From Sphaerisporangium sp040685555 (GTDB lineage Bacteria > Actinomycetota > Actinomycetes > Streptosporangiales > Streptosporangiaceae), in assembly GCF_040685555.1 (NCBI RefSeq), contig NZ_JBFBIK010000034.1, forward strand, positions 1 to 64,000: a stretch of DNA of 64,000 bases, given 5' to 3'. Positions within the stretch are counted from its first letter, which is position 1. Every line of letters starts with the position of its first letter. Shown here one piece after another: positions 7,218-16,428 of this stretch. Made by a program: the position numbers and the translations under genes. Below the pieces are notes generated by a model. The model saw only the letters and a program-made list of their open reading frames with translations, did not search any database and was not told the DNA's origin.

Positions 7218-10046
7218 TCAGCTGAACGGGATGGTGACCACGGAGCGGTTGCCGACCCCGAGCGAGGTCGGGTTGGACCCGATCGCGCTCCAGATCTCGA
7301 CCTTCACGCGGCCGTTCGTGAGGTTGCCGAGCGTGCCCGACGAGGACGCGAGGCCCGCCGCCTGGGTGGAGTGCTCCCAGCCGGCGACCGGATCGGTGGC
7401 GAAGTACTTGTAGGTCTCCACCCGGTCGTAGGTGCCGTCGCCCGTCAGGTCGTACGAGACGCGGGCCTGGACGCCGTTGCCCACCGAGGTTCCCGCGTCC
7501 AGGAACAGGTCGAACGCGGTGGCGGCGCCGGTGTAGGACATGGTCAGGCCCGTCGAGGTGTAGACGAGCGGGTTGTAGGGGGTGCCGTCGTGGTTGGTGC
7601 CCCCGGCCGAGGAGATCGTGTCCGTTCCGGCCGCGCCGCTGGTGGCGGACAACGCGCCGCCGGTCAGCAGGTAGCGGGTCGGGGAACCCGGCGTCGGCGT
7701 CACCGTGGGAGTCGGCGTCGGGGTGGGGGTCACCGTGGGAGTGGGGGTCGGGGTGGGGGTGGGCGTGGGCGTGGAGCCGCCCGCGCTGGTGGCGGTCGAC
7801 GCGGCGGGCACCGTGAGCTTCTTGCCGTCGGAGAAGGTGACGGTACGGGCGGCGGTCCCGTAGTTGTGCGCCACGTAGGTCCGCGTGCCGTTGAGGCTGA
7901 AGACCGCGGCCGTCGGGGTGTCGGCGGTCACCGCCGCGTCGACCGTGCCCATCCTGGCGAGGTTGTAGATCCAGTGGTACTCGTGGGCCTTGGTCTCCCC
8001 CGCCTCCGGGGTGTAGGCGTTCCAGCCCGCGTCCCAGTTGGCCTTGGCGGCGGCCGGGTCGCCGAGCGCGCGGTACTCCCAGATGATGTCGCGCCACTCC
8101 ACGGCGGGACCGCCGTTGTTGGCCTCCATCTCCGCCAGGCCGGCCTTCACCTTGTTCGGGTAGAGCCCGTGGTAGAGCGAACCACCCGTGATGGGCAGGT
8201 AGTTGATCCCGTGGATCTCCTCGGGGTTGCCGGTCCACCAGGTGCCGTAGGCGGCGCCGTCGCCCCAGATCATGCCTGCGGTGTCATGGCCGAACCCCGC
8301 CGGGTACACGGCGTTGTCCACGTCGAACCAGTACTGCCCGATGGTGGCCGCCTGCGTGGTGTAGAGGTAGATGCCGAGGTCGCGAAGGGAGTTGTCGCCG
8401 GTGGCCGCGCCCAGCAGCAGGGCTCCGGCCGCGAAGTTCATCCCCTCGGAGGACGACTCCTCGTTGTTCCCCGCCGCGAAGCCCGCGTGGCCGGACGCCC
8501 AGCCGTTGCCCGCGTAGGGGTCGAAGTTGCGCAGGAACGGGAAGCGCGTGTCCGTGCGGTCCCAGTTGTTCGCGTCCTTCGCCAGCAGCTTCGCCATGCC
8601 GCCCCACTGGCCGTCGGCCGCCCACGCCCGGTCGTACCGCGCCACGGTGGCGGCGGCCATGAGGTAGTAGCCGTAGTGGAAGTGGTGGTCGTTGACCTCG
8701 GAGTCGCTGCCGTACGAGGCGGGGTAGCCGGTGAGGACGCCCCACGTGCCGTCGTAGCGGAACTGCTCACCACCCGCGGTGAACCAGCCCTGCAGCTCGG
8801 TCTTGAGCATCCCGAGCAGCTTGTCGCGGGAGGCGGTGTCACCGAGCTGGTCGGCGATGGGCACGAGCTGCGCGAGCCGTCCGAGAGTCTTGCCCGTCCC
8901 GTAGGTGTCGCCGGTGCCCGCGAGCGGGTCGCCCTCCGCCCCCTGCTTGACGAAGTCGCCGAGCCGCGCCCGGTCGTAGGCGCCGAGGTCGGGCAGCGCG
9001 GGGAGGACGCCGTGGAAGGTCTGCCTCGTGCTGAACGACGCGCCCTCGCGCAGCTTCATCGTGCCGCGCGGCGACACGTAGGTGTAGGCGGTCAGCGGGT
9101 CGGTGGTCGCGAGCCACTGGTGACGGTAGAGCGCCTGCAGCGTCCCCGTCTCGGTGCCTTCCTTCGCCGTGGTCGTCGCGGTGTAGGTGGTCGTGAGCCG
9201 GGCCGCGGCCTCGTCGTACGACCAGCTCACCTTGGTGCCCGTGACGAACGAGTAGGCGTACTTGGCGAACAGGTCGAGCGCGCCCCGGGCGGGCAGCGCC
9301 GCGACGGAGTAGTAGTTCTTGCCGCCGAGGGCGACGGTCGCCGCCGTGCCGGCGATCGTCCAATCGGTGCCCGTCGGCGCGAACAGGGCGTAGTCGTGCC
9401 CGTTGACCGTGGCCCCGAGCACGTTGCCCCGGTCGGCCCAGATGGTGGGCGTCGCGACGAAGTTGACCTGCCCGTTCCCGCCGGCCGGGGTGGCGTAGAC
9501 GAACGGCAGCCCGTGCCCGATGGTGGCGCGCAGGGTGCGGGTGCCGTCGGACCAGTAGGGGGTGACGGTCCAGTCGGACCAGCCGTCCACCTCGGTGCGG
9601 GGCGCGTTGAGGCCGGTCACGCCCAGGGTGAGGTCGCGGGCGTGGGTGTAGTCGTACTGCGACGCGGAGATCGTGGGCGCGGTCGGGTAGCTGACCTCCA
9701 GGCCTCCCGCCACGGCGTGGAAGGTCAGCGGGTGGGCGTACATGTTCTCGGAGTAGGGGTTGCCCGCATACCGCTGGAAGGCCAGCGAGGACCACCAGTC
9801 GTTCGTCGGGACCTTCGCCGTGACGGCAGAGGTGATCTTGGGGGTCACCGGCGCGCCGGTGTTGTTGGACGGGCCGACGGCTCCGGCGGGAAGGTCGGTC
9901 GTGTAGCTGCCGGCCCCCACGGTGACGGTGGCGGCGCTTGCGGGGGTGGCGGGGACGGCGGCGAGCAGGCCTGCCAGCAGGGTGGCGGCGACCAACCCGG
10001 CGGACCGTCGTCTCGAGGAGGGGGTCCAGGGGAGAACGGAGGTCAT
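7218..10046 (-). CDS. GH81 endo-beta-1,3-glucanase, multidomain, secreted
   Basis: Secreted enzyme of 942 residues that should cut beta-1,3-glucan chains (fungal wall, callose, curdlan). Signal peptide 1 to about 39. The GH81 core fills about 40-690, with NDHHFHYGYYL near 452 and the acidic cluster NNEESSSEGMN near 530, both catalytic-site hallmarks. A small beta domain follows, then a Pro-Thr linker (about 755-787) and a C-terminal domain of 150 residues rich in aromatic and Gly residues that probably binds glucan but that I cannot assign to a CBM family. The ATG at 10046 is preferred because the signal peptide begins there. It is transcribed away from the LacI regulator; GAGAGCGCTCTC sites lie in the shared upstream region. 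Confidence 0.95.
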   Translation of the reverse strand: MTSVLPWTPSSRRRSAGLVAATLLAGLLAAVPATPASAATVTVGAGSYTTDLPAGAVGPSNNTGAPVTPKITSAVTAKVPTNDWWSSLAFQRYAGNPYSENMYAHPLTFHAVAGGLEVSYPTAPTISASQYDYTHARDLTLGVTGLNAPRTEVDGWSDWTVTPYWSDGTRTLRATIGHGLPFVYATPAGGNGQVNFVATPTIWADRGNVLGATVNGHDYALFAPTGTDWTIAGTAATVALGGKNYYSVAALPARGALDLFAKYAYSFVTGTKVSWSYDEAAARLTTTYTATTTAKEGTETGTLQALYRHQWLATTDPLTAYTYVSPRGTMKLREGASFSTRQTFHGVLPALPDLGAYDRARLGDFVKQGAEGDPLAGTGDTYGTGKTLGRLAQLVPIADQLGDTASRDKLLGMLKTELQGWFTAGGEQFRYDGTWGVLTGYPASYGSDSEVNDHHFHYGYYLMAAATVARYDRAWAADGQWGGMAKLLAKDANNWDRTDTRFPFLRNFDPYAGNGWASGHAGFAAGNNEESSSEGMNFAAGALLLGAATGDNSLRDLGIYLYTTQAATIGQYWFDVDNAVYPAGFGHDTAGMIWGDGAAYGTWWTGNPEEIHGINYLPITGGSLYHGLYPNKVKAGLAEMEANNGGPAVEWRDIIWEYRALGDPAAAKANWDAGWNAYTPEAGETKAHEYHWIYNLARMGTVDAAVTADTPTAAVFSLNGTRTYVAHNYGTAARTVTFSDGKKLTVPAASTATSAGGSTPTPTPTPTPTPTVTPTPTPTPTVTPTPGSPTRYLLTGGALSATSGAAGTDTISSAGGTNHDGTPYNPLVYTSTGLTMSYTGAATAFDLFLDAGTSVGNGVQARVSYDLTGDGTYDRVETYKYFATDPVAGWEHSTQAAGLASSSGTLGNLTNGRVKVEIWSAIGSNPTSLGVGNRSVVTIPFS

Positions 10047-10265
10047 GCGGCGTGACTTTCGACGTGGGGGGGGACCGGCCCGCCTCGACGAGGCGATGGC
10101 CGGCGACAACTCCTACCGCGGGCCCGACGGCCGTTCGAGGCCCGCACAGCGCTGGGATCCAGGTGTTCGCGTCGACGTAACTTGCGTGTAACGCTCTCGG
10201 CGCCGCTGACGCTAGATGTGCTGACAAGCCGTGTCAACAGCCAGAGAATGTTTCTCGAAGATCAT

Positions 10266-10277
10266 GAGAGCGCTCTC
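10266..10277. promoter_or_regulatory. LacI-type operator, GH81 side
   Basis: Perfect 12-bp palindrome GAGAGCGCTCTC, 220 bases upstream of the GH81 start. LacI-family sugar regulators of actinomycetes (CebR, BglR types) bind NGAGAGCGCTCTCN-like palindromes. The adjacent LacI gene is the obvious candidate to bind it. Confidence 0.75.
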
Positions 10278-10445
10278 CACCATTTATCGGGGCCCGTTGT
10301 GAGGGCTTGCCGCGCCGCCGACCTCCCCACCAGGGACTAAACCGGATATTGGACCCGATCGCCGTGGGTGTCCGGGGTAATGGGAAAGAACCTTTATCAT
10401 GGGGACACCTCCCGGCACGGATAGGCTCCGACTCCGCCCCGAACC

Positions 10446-10457
10446 GAGAGCGCTCTC
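10446..10457. promoter_or_regulatory. LacI-type operator, regulator side
   Basis: A second copy of the palindrome GAGAGCGCTCTC, 180 bases from the first and 405 bases before the LacI start. Two spaced copies would allow looping by a LacI tetramer or separate control of the two divergent genes. Confidence 0.7.
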
Positions 10458-10861
10458 TTTCAGATCACGGGAAGAGGGTTCCCCGGGCGTTCTGGACCGC
10501 TCGCCCGAGCGGCGGCGGTGGCGCCTTTCCGCCGGCGCCCGGCTTCGTCCTGCCCCGGCAGGCAGATCATCGGAGGAGCACATGCGGAGGGCGACGACCA
10601 CCGACGCGGGCCCCCCGGAGCCGGCGTCACCCGGCGACCCCGCCGCGCCCCAGGGTGATGCGGATATCCGGGGGTGTCGCGTAAGGTCGCGACCGGGCGA
10701 CTCCGAGTGGCACGATGGGTACCGCCGGAGGCTCGGGATCGTGTACGCCGACTGCGAGACTCGGCGCCGGCTCCCCAAGGACAGCGGGCTGGGCTACCGG
10801 GATGTCATCCGGCGGAACGGCCTCGCCCCATGATCGACCCGAGGAAGACAGGGCGCTGCGA

Positions 10862-11857
10862 ATGAAACGACCCACCCTGGAAGCGGTCGCCGCGCGAGCG
10901 GGCGTTTCCCGGGCGACCGTCTCGCGGGTCGTCAACGGCCAGTCGACGGTGACCCCGGAGATCAGGGACACGGTGCTGCGGGCCGTGAGCGAGCTGGGAT
11001 ACGTCCCCAACTCGGCCGCCCGTAGCCTGGTCACCCAGCGCACCGACTCCATCGCACTGGTGATCTCCGAGCCGGCGACCAGGGTGTTCTCCGACGACCG
11101 GCTGTTCTCCATGGTGGTCCGCACGGTCAGCAGCGAGCTCGAATCCTCCGACAAGCAGATCGTGCTCATGCTGGCGAGCTCGCCGCGCGGTCACGAGCGG
11201 GTGGAGCGTTACATTTCGAGCGGGCACGTCGACGGGGTCCTGCTCCTGTCCATGCACGGCGCCGACCCGCTCCCCGCCGCCCTCAACCGCATGGGGGTGC
11301 CGGTCGTGTCGTACGGCAGGCCCGCGGTGGCCGTGGCGCTGCCGTACGTCGACAACGACAATGTGGGCGGCGCGGGCGCGGCCGTGCGGCACCTGCTCTC
11401 CACCGGCAGGCGACGCATCGCGACCATCGCCGGCCCCCAGGACATGATCGGCGGTCAGGACCGCCTGACCGGCTACCGCGACGCCCTGCGCAACTCCGAC
11501 CGCCGGTCGATCGTCGCCGTCGGCGACTTCACCCGCGCCTCGGGCGCCGACGCGATGCGGCAGCTCCTGGAGGACGACCCCGCGCTCGACGCCGTGTTCG
11601 CGGCGAACGACGAGATGGCGATCGGCGCGCTGCGTGCCCTGCGCCGGGCGGGGCGCCGGGTGCCCGACGACGTGGCCCTGGTGGGCTTCGACGACATCGA
11701 GGCCGCCGCGTACACCGATCCGCCGCTCACCACGGTCCGCCAGCCGATCACCGAGCAGGCGACCGCGATGGTGCGGCTGCTGCTGACCCCGGCGAAGGAT
11801 CGGACGACCGATCACATCATCCTGCCCAGCGAGCTGGTCATCCGCGAGTCCGCCTGA
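10862..11857 (+). CDS. LacI-family transcriptional regulator of the glucanase module
   Basis: A 331-residue repressor: N-terminal LacI helix-turn-helix (LEAVAARAGVSRATVSRVVN, residues 5-24), hinge helix NSAARSLV, then a periplasmic-binding-protein-like sensor domain with the family's FAANDEMAIGALRAL and VALVGFDDIEAA blocks. The ATG at 10862 is chosen because it starts the HTH; the longer upstream frame is Arg/Pro-rich noise. The gene is divergent from GH81 across 815 bases that hold two GAGAGCGCTCTC operators. It probably senses a beta-glucan oligosaccharide and represses the glucanases; a related palindrome precedes the Cip1-like gene at 19.4 kb. Confidence 0.93.
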   Translation: MKRPTLEAVAARAGVSRATVSRVVNGQSTVTPEIRDTVLRAVSELGYVPNSAARSLVTQRTDSIALVISEPATRVFSDDRLFSMVVRTVSSELESSDKQIVLMLASSPRGHERVERYISSGHVDGVLLLSMHGADPLPAALNRMGVPVVSYGRPAVAVALPYVDNDNVGGAGAAVRHLLSTGRRRIATIAGPQDMIGGQDRLTGYRDALRNSDRRSIVAVGDFTRASGADAMRQLLEDDPALDAVFAANDEMAIGALRALRRAGRRVPDDVALVGFDDIEAAAYTDPPLTTVRQPITEQATAMVRLLLTPAKDRTTDHIILPSELVIRESA

Positions 11858-11876
11858 GCGCACCGCTCCCCGGGGG

Positions 11877-13112
11877 TCAGGCCTTGTGGCCGAGGGCCCC
11901 CGGGATGCGGTTCAGGACGCTGTACGGCACGAGTCCGTACGCGTGGAAGTCGACCGCGTCGCCGCCCGCCGCCCTGACCGCGCGCACCTTGGCGGCCAGC
12001 CGGTCCTCTGAGTCGGTGTCGGGACGGCCGGGCCGGAGCACCACGCGCAGCTCCCTGTCGTTGCCGACCGAACGGCGGTAGGCGCCCACGTCGTCGGCCA
12101 CCCGGGCGGCGTCCCTGGCGTAGGCGAGCACCCCGAAGGACGGCACGAGGTCGCCGAGCGCGACCAGGTCCACGCCGAGCTGCCAGGCGTCGTGCGCGGC
12201 GAGACCGGCCGGGGGCAGGCCGTCGGCGTACCCCTTCCCGTGGCCGGTGCCGTCGAGGAAGGTCAGCCTGGAGCCCTCCGCCGCCACCGCCGACGACACC
12301 TCGCTGACCAGCGAGGTCACCGTCTCAGAACGGGCTCGCGCGTACGCGACGACCTCGGGGCCCGCGTAGGCCGTGAGGGCCGCGCGCGTCACCTCGCCCT
12401 GCGCGGGCGGATCGCCGTCGAGCACCCCGCCGACGATGCGGGCGCACTCCTCGCGCGCGACCTCCGCCTTGACCCCGAGGTCGGCCGCGCGCCGCATGCA
12501 CCACGAGCAGAAGCACAGGCCGAACAGGAACTCGTCCATCGGGCCGAGCGGGACGAAGCACCTCTCCTGCTGGTATCCCTGGGCGAACGCCCCAAAGTGC
12601 AGGGATTCGGCGACCACGCTGCTCACGCCCTGCCGGGCCACCGACCTCGCCAGCGCGACGGCGTACAGGCGGACGTCGGGGTGGGCCGGGCACAGGGCGG
12701 CGGGGAAGCCGCGCCCGCCGAAGCAGTCCTGCACGGTCACGTCCGGGTTGCGCAGTCCGAGCGTGACGTTGTGCAGGAACACCGCCCATCCGTGCAGGGT
12801 CATCCCCCGGTCGGCCACGGCCTCGCGCAGCGCGACGAGCGGCTCCTCGGCGGCACCGGCCTGCACGGGCGGCACCAGGCGCAGGTCGCCGAACAGGTCG
12901 GCGGGCGGCGGGAAGTGGACACCGTCGGCGCGGACGGTCACCCGCGAGGCACCGTGCGGGGTGACGTCGCGGGCCCCGTGGTAGGCGGCGGCGACCGTCA
13001 CCTCGCGCACGCCGTACCCGGCGATCCGGTCGAGGACCCGGCCGACGCCCTCGTCTCGCACGTCCTCGACATAGACGTAAACCGAACCGTCCAACGCAGC
13101 CGTGCCTTTCAA
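11877..13112 (-). CDS. Conserved protein, TIM-barrel-like, function unknown
   Basis: About 411 residues, no signal peptide. I do not recognise the family with certainty. Alternating beta-strand/helix segments and motifs such as VTVAAAYHGARDV near the N-terminus, an ESLHFGAF block and CFCSWCMRRAADLG near 205 resemble the layout of glycoside-hydrolase-like TIM barrels of unknown activity in actinobacteria. The closely spaced cysteines could bind a metal or form a structural knot. The start is uncertain: the frame opens with a TTG at 13112 and has no good ATG or GTG. It is convergent with the LacI gene and 19 bases downstream of the membrane-kinase gene. Confidence 0.75.
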   Translation of the reverse strand: MKGTAALDGSVYVYVEDVRDEGVGRVLDRIAGYGVREVTVAAAYHGARDVTPHGASRVTVRADGVHFPPPADLFGDLRLVPPVQAGAAEEPLVALREAVADRGMTLHGWAVFLHNVTLGLRNPDVTVQDCFGGRGFPAALCPAHPDVRLYAVALARSVARQGVSSVVAESLHFGAFAQGYQQERCFVPLGPMDEFLFGLCFCSWCMRRAADLGVKAEVAREECARIVGGVLDGDPPAQGEVTRAALTAYAGPEVVAYARARSETVTSLVSEVSSAVAAEGSRLTFLDGTGHGKGYADGLPPAGLAAHDAWQLGVDLVALGDLVPSFGVLAYARDAARVADDVGAYRRSVGNDRELRVVLRPGRPDTDSEDRLAAKVRAVRAAGGDAVDFHAYGLVPYSVLNRIPGALGHKA

Positions 13113-13131
13113 GGAGCCCGCTGTGAATGAC

Positions 13132-16100
13132 CTATGTCCCAGGCGACCCTATATCTTGACAGGTGAGCAGAGTCGGCTCCGCCGGCGGGAGGGCGTGGAG
13201 CAGATCGCGGGCGTTCTGGCGCGCGAGGTTCCATCCGCTCCACGGTTCGGAGTCTTCCAGGCTTTCCACGATGGCCATCTTCGACAGCAGGCAGCTGCGC
13301 GCCGGCTCGGGCAGGGCGTCCACCACCGGCACGGCGTCGGCCCCGAGGTCGCTGAGGTAGTTCACGTCGAGCTGTTCCACGCCGCGCTTGTGCAGCTGGG
13401 TCTCGGCGACCCGCAGGTCGGGGTTCCAGACGGCGAAGACCACCAGCGACAGTCCCGTCAGCAGCACCATCGCGCGCGGGAGCCAGCCGATCCTCTCGCC
13501 CGCCAGCCGCATGCCCCCGGCGACGATCACGAGCGCGAACACCGCGCCGAGCCACCAGATGGTCGCCCCCACCGACGCCCGCAGCCGCGACAGGCCGTAG
13601 GCGTCGGTGTAGAGCCCGAGCCGGTGCAGTGCCGAGGCGAGGATGACCAGCGTGAGGCCGCACAGCAGGCCGAGCAGCCCGGCGAGCAGCCAGCGCTCCC
13701 TGCCTCTGGGCGCGAGCACGCCGGCGGCCACGGCGACGAGGCCGAGCACGAACACGCTGACTGTGACCAGCTCGAAGAAGCCCGACCTCGCGTACTGCGC
13801 GTAGGTCAGGCCCGCCGTCTCCACGACCTTGCGGTTGCCGCCGAACAGCGTGGTGATCTGCACGCCGACGAAGGCGGCGAACAGTAGGTTCAGCGCCACC
13901 AGCGGGGTGATCCACAGGGTTCTGCTCACGCTCCCCCGCAGGTTGGGCGTGGGCGGCTCGACCGGGGGCCTCAGCGCGACGAGCGTCGCCGCCCCCACCA
14001 GCGCGGCGAACACCACGAACACGAAGATCCGGAACGGCAGGGACGAGGCCCACGCCGGGACGGTGAACAGGTCCGCGACGAAGGACGAGAACACCGCGTC
14101 GGCGGAGGCGAACAGCAGCCCGAACACGACGATCAGCACCGCGGTCAGGCCGAGCGCGGCCAGTACGGGCCCGACGCGGCGCCGGTTGAACCCCTTGAGC
14201 GGCGCCGCGAGGAACCACGGGAGCGGCAGCACCGCGAGGACGACCGACAGCCCTCCCCTGATCACTCCGAGCCAGCCGCGACCGCCTCCCGACACCGCGA
14301 GCGCGGCGACCCCGAAGCCGGCGAGGAGCATGGGGGCGACCATCCAGTCCGCGTCCCGGAAAAGGGCGACGGCGACCAGCGCGTACGCCAGGAGGCCGAA
14401 CCCCACCGTCCACGGAGTGATCCGGTGACGTGCCGCGGGAAGCACGGCCGCGCCGGCGGCGACGGCCACGAGCACGGTCCCGAGCCCCGGCCTGCTGTCC
14501 GGCAGCGCGACAGCCGCCAGGAGCCCGACCGCCGCGGCCAGGAACAGCAGCCTGCGAGGCGTCTCGGGCAGGTCCGGACGCGGGAACAGCGGCGGCGGCA
14601 CGTACTCCGCCCCCGGCCGCGACACCACCTGCGCCCCCGGTGTGGAGCCGGGGGCCGGTCCATCCCCAGGCTGGGAAGCGGGCACAGGCCCGTATCCCGG
14701 CTGCGAGCCGGGCATCGGCTGGGGGACGGGCCGCGAGTGCGCGGTCACGGTTGCCAGGCGGGCGCCCAGCACGGCTCCCCCCGCGGTGAAGAGCAGCATC
14801 GTCGCCACCCCGTAGAGCCCGCCGAAGAAGAACCCCACGAAGAACGCCATACACAGCCCCACGACGAACCCGCAGAGGAGCCCCAGCAGCCCGCCCGCGA
14901 TCCCGGCGCCCATGCCTGAAGACATCTGCGGGGCCGGGGGCGCGGCGGCACGAACGTCCGACACCAACGTGTCCGGCCCCGCCCCGGTGGGGACCGGCAC
15001 GCCTTCGGCACGAACGTCCGGCACCAACGTGTCCCGCCCCGCCCCGGTGGGGACCGGCACGCCTTCGGTACGGACCCGCTCGCCCCCGTAGGTGAGCGGG
15101 TCCATACCGGAGCGGTCCCACTCGGCCTTCACTGCGAGCGGCTCAGCGGCAGAAGGGGCTTCGGCGTGGAGAGCCTCGCTCCGGACCTGAAGGGGCTCAC
15201 GCTCAGCGGCATGGGGGGGTTCAGGTGAGCCCTCTTCGCGACCGCTCACCTCCCTTTCGGGTGAGAGCTCTTTGACAGGGCTCTCCTTCGCCTCGGGGAG
15301 GAGCTCTTTCACCGGGGTCGGCTGGGGCTCGGGGAGGTGTTCGGCGTCGCGGCTCGCCCTGGGTGCGGCCGGTGCGGCGGTGGTCTGGTCGGCTTGGGGC
15401 GGTTCTCCCAGCTCGTCCGGCGCGTCACTCATGGCAGTCGTCCTTCCGGGAAGGTCGACGACCATGCGGCAGCCGACCGGGGAGTCGGCGACTCTGATCG
15501 AGCCGCCGTGCAGTTCGACGATCTCCTTGACGATGGCGAGGCCCAGGCCCGCGCCGCCCGCGTCGGCCGCCCGCGCGGTGTCGAGGCGGGAGAACCGCTC
15601 GAACACCCGGGGTCGCTCCGGCTCGGGGATGCCCGGCCCCTGGTCGGTCACGCTGAGCCGTACGCCCGCCCCCTTCGGCCGTGCTTCGAGCCAGACCATT
15701 CCGCCGGGCGGGCTGTGCCGTACGCCGTTGTCCAGCAGGTTGGCCAGCACCTGGCCGAGCAGCGCGGGATCGGCCTGGACGCCGAGCCGGGGAGACACCG
15801 CGCTCGACAGCGACACGTCGTCACGCGCGAGGCTCGCCTCCCGTACGGCCTGGCCGCACAGCGGTCCGAGCTCCACCAGCTCCGGCTCGATGGGCCGGGC
15901 GCCGGAGTCCAGCCTCGACAGGTCGAGCAGCTGGGCCACCAGGCGGCCGAGGCGCTCGGTCTGGGCCAGGGCCGTGCTGAGCGTGGCGAGGTCGGGCGGT
16001 GACACGCCGTCCACGACGTTCTCCAGCACGGCCTGCAGCCCGGTGATGGGCGTACGCAGCTCGTGGCTCACGTTGGCGACCAGCTCGCGGCGCTGCCGGT

Positions 16101-16428
16101 CCACCTCCTCCAGGTCCGCCGCCATCGCGTTGAAGGCCCGCGCCAGCTCGCCGACCTCGTCCCGGGATGTCGCCCTGACCCGCATCCCGTACCGGCCCTT
16201 GGCGATGATCTGGGCGACGGCGGCCATCTCGCGCAGCGGCCCGGTCATGCCCCGGCCGATCAGCTGGACCATGCCGAGGCTGAGGAACGCCGCGAGGCCC
16301 ATGCGCACGGCCGGGACGATGCCGAGCAGGCGGCCGTACTCGTTGAGGGCGAAGGCCGTGGCCACCGCCAGCAGGATGACCAGCCCCAGTTTGACCTTGA
16401 TCCGGCCGAGGAAGTCGAGCGGCCTCAC
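13132..16428 (-). CDS. Sensor histidine kinase continuous with DUF4173-type membrane protein
   Basis: One uninterrupted frame of 1,098 codons. Residues 1-330 are a complete kinase: two membrane helices, HAMP, HisKA with phospho-His in VSHELRTPI (about 123), N box LLDNGVRHS, G1 DQGPGIPE and G2 GAGLGLAIVKEI. It then runs, with no stop, through a Pro/Glu-rich linker with a 20-residue duplication, into a polytopic membrane protein with about 12 helices and a C-terminal extracytoplasmic tail, resembling DUF4173/DUF4153 proteins. The GTG start at 16428 overlaps the regulator's stop (GTGA), so the pair is translationally coupled. A strong internal ribosome site and ATG at 15432 suggest two ancestral genes whose stop has been lost, or a sequencing slip near 15.43-15.47 kb. 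Confidence 0.85.
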   Translation of the reverse strand: MRPLDFLGRIKVKLGLVILLAVATAFALNEYGRLLGIVPAVRMGLAAFLSLGMVQLIGRGMTGPLREMAAVAQIIAKGRYGMRVRATSRDEVGELARAFNAMAADLEEVDRQRRELVANVSHELRTPITGLQAVLENVVDGVSPPDLATLSTALAQTERLGRLVAQLLDLSRLDSGARPIEPELVELGPLCGQAVREASLARDDVSLSSAVSPRLGVQADPALLGQVLANLLDNGVRHSPPGGMVWLEARPKGAGVRLSVTDQGPGIPEPERPRVFERFSRLDTARAADAGGAGLGLAIVKEIVELHGGSIRVADSPVGCRMVVDLPGRTTAMSDAPDELGEPPQADQTTAAPAAPRASRDAEHLPEPQPTPVKELLPEAKESPVKELSPEREVSGREEGSPEPPHAAEREPLQVRSEALHAEAPSAAEPLAVKAEWDRSGMDPLTYGGERVRTEGVPVPTGAGRDTLVPDVRAEGVPVPTGAGPDTLVSDVRAAAPPAPQMSSGMGAGIAGGLLGLLCGFVVGLCMAFFVGFFFGGLYGVATMLLFTAGGAVLGARLATVTAHSRPVPQPMPGSQPGYGPVPASQPGDGPAPGSTPGAQVVSRPGAEYVPPPLFPRPDLPETPRRLLFLAAAVGLLAAVALPDSRPGLGTVLVAVAAGAAVLPAARHRITPWTVGFGLLAYALVAVALFRDADWMVAPMLLAGFGVAALAVSGGGRGWLGVIRGGLSVVLAVLPLPWFLAAPLKGFNRRRVGPVLAALGLTAVLIVVFGLLFASADAVFSSFVADLFTVPAWASSLPFRIFVFVVFAALVGAATLVALRPPVEPPTPNLRGSVSRTLWITPLVALNLLFAAFVGVQITTLFGGNRKVVETAGLTYAQYARSGFFELVTVSVFVLGLVAVAAGVLAPRGRERWLLAGLLGLLCGLTLVILASALHRLGLYTDAYGLSRLRASVGATIWWLGAVFALVIVAGGMRLAGERIGWLPRAMVLLTGLSLVVFAVWNPDLRVAETQLHKRGVEQLDVNYLSDLGADAVPVVDALPEPARSCLLSKMAIVESLEDSEPWSGWNLARQNARDLLHALPPAEPTLLTCQDIGSPGT
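14948..15067. repeat. 60-bp in-frame tandem duplication in the linker
   Basis: Two 60-bp units (14948-15007, 15008-15067) with two base differences, encoding two 20-residue copies beginning near GVPVPTGAG in the disordered linker before the membrane segments. A length change of whole codons, so tolerated by the protein. Confidence 0.9.
15430..15447 (-). promoter_or_regulatory. Internal ribosome binding site and ATG inside the kinase fusion
   Basis: Minus-strand GGAAGGA (complement of 15441-15447) is eight bases before an ATG at 15432 that begins MSDAPDEL, just where the kinase fold ends. This placement would be expected for a separate downstream gene and supports independent translation of the membrane protein. 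Confidence 0.6.

Noticed and set aside
7683..7790. Repetitive GTGGGGGT-like DNA as a CRISPR or satellite
   Set aside because: It encodes the Pro-Thr linker of GH81 (a similar one is at 18800-18905 in the Cip1-like gene); the repeats are codon-level, with no spacers.
6915..10055. A 1,046-codon open frame antisense to the GH16 and GH81 genes
   Set aside because: It is an artefact of high GC in third codon positions; it has no domain, is Arg/Gly/Val-rich throughout, and crosses two well-defined genes and their terminator.
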